From contig CALKYL010000436.1 of the NCBI GenBank assembly GCA_938003515.1, positions 1-9,064 on the forward strand: 9,064 nucleotides of DNA, in the 5' to 3' direction. The notes beneath the pieces are model-generated. The model made no database searches and was not told the DNA's origin. It saw only the letters and a program-made list of their open reading frames with translations. Below are positions 7,808 through 9,064 of this stretch, one piece after another; the stretch's first letter is position 1; every line of letters begins with the position of its first letter. This stretch comes from an uncultured bacterium (GTDB lineage: Bacteria > Planctomycetota > UBA1135 > UBA2386). The position numbers and the translations under genes are program-made.

Positions 7808-9064
7808 ATGACGACCCTCGAGACCAGGACTCTCGCCGACGAGACCGTCGGCCCGCTGACCGTCGTGCCGCTGCTGCACCCGCAGGGATGCCGCACCTAC
7901 GTGCTGGCCGACCCGTCGAGCGGGCAGGCGATGGCGATCGACGTGCACCTCGACCTCGTCGACGACGTCGCCGCGCTGGTCGCGGAGCACGGCTGGAAGC
8001 TCCCCTACGTCGTCGACACGCACACGCACGCCGATCACCCGTCCGGTTCGGCCGCGGTCGCGGCCCGCTGCTCGAGCACGCGGATCGCCCACGCGAAGGG
8101 CGGCCACGTCGGCGTCGCGCGGCATCCGGCGGACGGCGACGCGCTGCACCTCGGCGACGTCGCGGTCCGCGTGCGGTTCGCGCCTGGACACACTCCGGAC
8201 CACATCGTGCTGCTCGTCGACGGCGCGGTGTTCTCCGGCGACACGCTGCTGATCGGTGGCGTCGCGCGCACGGACTTCCTCGGCGGCGACGCGGGGCAGC
8301 TGTACGACTCGCTGCACGGCTTGCTCGACGAACTGCCGGACGACACGATCGTCTATCCGGGCCACGACTACCAGGGCCGCGTGCGCACGACCCTCGGCGA
8401 CGAGCGGCGCGACAACGCGTGGCTGCGCATGCGCGATCGGGACGAGTTCGTGCGGCAGCTGACGGCCAATCCGCCGCCGCGGCCGGCCAACATGGACGAC
8501 CTGCTGCGGCTCAACAAGGAGGGCGTCGACATCCCGTCCCCGATCCCTGCCGCCGAAGCCGTGCGGCTCGTCGCCGGCGGCGGCGCGACCAGCGTCGTCG
8601 ACGTGCGCACCGGGGCCGAATACGACGGCGAACACATCCCGGGCTCGCGCCTGATCCCCCTCGACCAGATCGAGCAGCGCGTCGACGAGGTGCGGGCGAC
8701 GCCCGCCCCGCGCCTGATCCTGTGTCGCAGCGGCCAGCGCGCCCGCATGGCCAAGCAGACCCTGGAGCGGCTCTCCGTCGCCGGTCTGCGCGTCGTCGAG
8801 GGCGGCATCGAGGCGTTCCGCGCGGCGGGGGGCGCGACCGAGAAGGGCCGCGCCGGCATGTCGCTCGAGCGCCAGGTGCGCATCGCGGCGGGCGGGATGG
8901 TGCTGCTCGGCGCCGGACTCGGCGCGTTGGTGCATCCGGGCTTCTACGGCCTGTCGGCGTTCGTGGGCGCCGGACTCGTGTTCGCCGGCGTGACCGATTG
9001 GTGCGGCATGGGCATGCTGCTCGCGAAGGCGCCGTGGAACCGCCGCAGCCGGACCGCGGGCGCC
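7808..9064 (+). CDS. Persulfide dioxygenase-rhodanese-DUF2892 fusion (runs off right edge)
   Basis: The frame holds 419 codons, open to the window end. Residues about 15-245 are an ETHE1-like metallo-beta-lactamase-fold persulfide dioxygenase. THTHADHPSG (71-80), PGHTPD (His128), SGDTLLIGG (Asp145), ARTDF and YPGHDYQG (183-190) follow ETHE1. The expected Fe ligands are His72, His128 and Asp145. Residues about 250-345 are a rhodanese with active-site Cys306 in CRSGQRA. From about 351 the sequence MSLERQVRIAAG, two hydrophobic helices with HPGFYGLSAFVGAGLVFAG, and a final KAPWN match the YgaP-type DUF2892 membrane anchor. Little is probably missing at the C-terminus. The inferred role is oxidation of glutathione persulfide or similar to sulfite, with sulfur-atom transfer by the rhodanese, at the inner face of the membrane. 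The divergent ArsR gene and shared operator suggest induction by sulfide or persulfide. Blh and CstB are related fusions without this anchor. Confidence 0.92.
   Translation, partial: MTTLETRTLADETVGPLTVVPLLHPQGCRTYVLADPSSGQAMAIDVHLDLVDDVAALVAEHGWKLPYVVDTHTHADHPSGSAAVAARCSSTRIAHAKGGHVGVARHPADGDALHLGDVAVRVRFAPGHTPDHIVLLVDGAVFSGDTLLIGGVARTDFLGGDAGQLYDSLHGLLDELPDDTIVYPGHDYQGRVRTTLGDERRDNAWLRMRDRDEFVRQLTANPPPRPANMDDLLRLNKEGVDIPSPIPAAEAVRLVAGGGATSVVDVRTGAEYDGEHIPGSRLIPLDQIEQRVDEVRATPAPRLILCRSGQRARMAKQTLERLSVAGLRVVEGGIEAFRAAGGATEKGRAGMSLERQVRIAAGGMVLLGAGLGALVHPGFYGLSAFVGAGLVFAGVTDWCGMGMLLAKAPWNRRSRTAGA

Noticed and set aside
7622..8935. Minus-strand open frame antisense to the persulfide dioxygenase
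   Set aside because: It overlaps the ArsR gene and the regulatory region and has no domain signal; the plus strand has ETHE1 and rhodanese motifs.

Overview
The window is very GC-rich (about 70% by eye), gene-dense bacterial DNA. All six complete reading frames end in TGA. The best lineage clue is the secreted protein at 666-2216. Its Cys-rich C-terminal domain, with a GCPCP stretch and an 'LWAQWVTLD' segment near the end, resembles domains I associate with secreted proteins of marine Planctomycetota (Poly30/Pla163-like). Planctomycetota is therefore an inference, not a proof. I see no tRNA, rRNA, CRISPR array, insertion sequence or phage gene.

Layout, left to right. (1) The 5' part of a GT4-type glycosyltransferase gene on the minus strand runs off the left edge (1-447). 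(2) Divergent from it is a secreted beta-propeller-like protein (666-2216, +). (3) A small Pro-rich lipoprotein with a short beta-helix-like tail lies on the minus strand (2268-2693). (4) Two divergent, related genes encode bacterial ionotropic-glutamate-receptor (GluR0-like) ligand-gated channels. The minus-strand gene (2838-3899) has a textbook K+ filter, TVGYGD. The plus-strand gene (3979-5028) keeps the ligand-binding lobes but has the filter replaced by LLGHKG. (5) A monomeric NADP-dependent isocitrate dehydrogenase gene (5037-7271, -) is full length but interrupted by one in-frame TAG. (6) An ArsR-family regulator (7389-7736, -) is divergent from a triple-domain sulfur protein (7808 to the right edge, +). 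That protein joins an ETHE1-like persulfide dioxygenase, a rhodanese and a YgaP-like two-helix membrane anchor.

Three parts appear to work as units. The divergent channel pair shares a 79-bp promoter region and may encode two subunits, or two sensors, for amino-acid-like ligands at the cell envelope. The ArsR/persulfide-dioxygenase pair looks like a sulfide or persulfide detoxification switch, combining features of the bigR-blh and ygaVP systems. Its two promoters interlock over one 18-bp palindrome. The isocitrate dehydrogenase is central metabolism and is probably an unrelated neighbour.

One regulatory signature recurs: three start codons (3899 -, 3979 +, 7736 -) each have a TANNNT hexamer exactly 6 nt upstream. 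This is the arrangement expected for leaderless transcripts.
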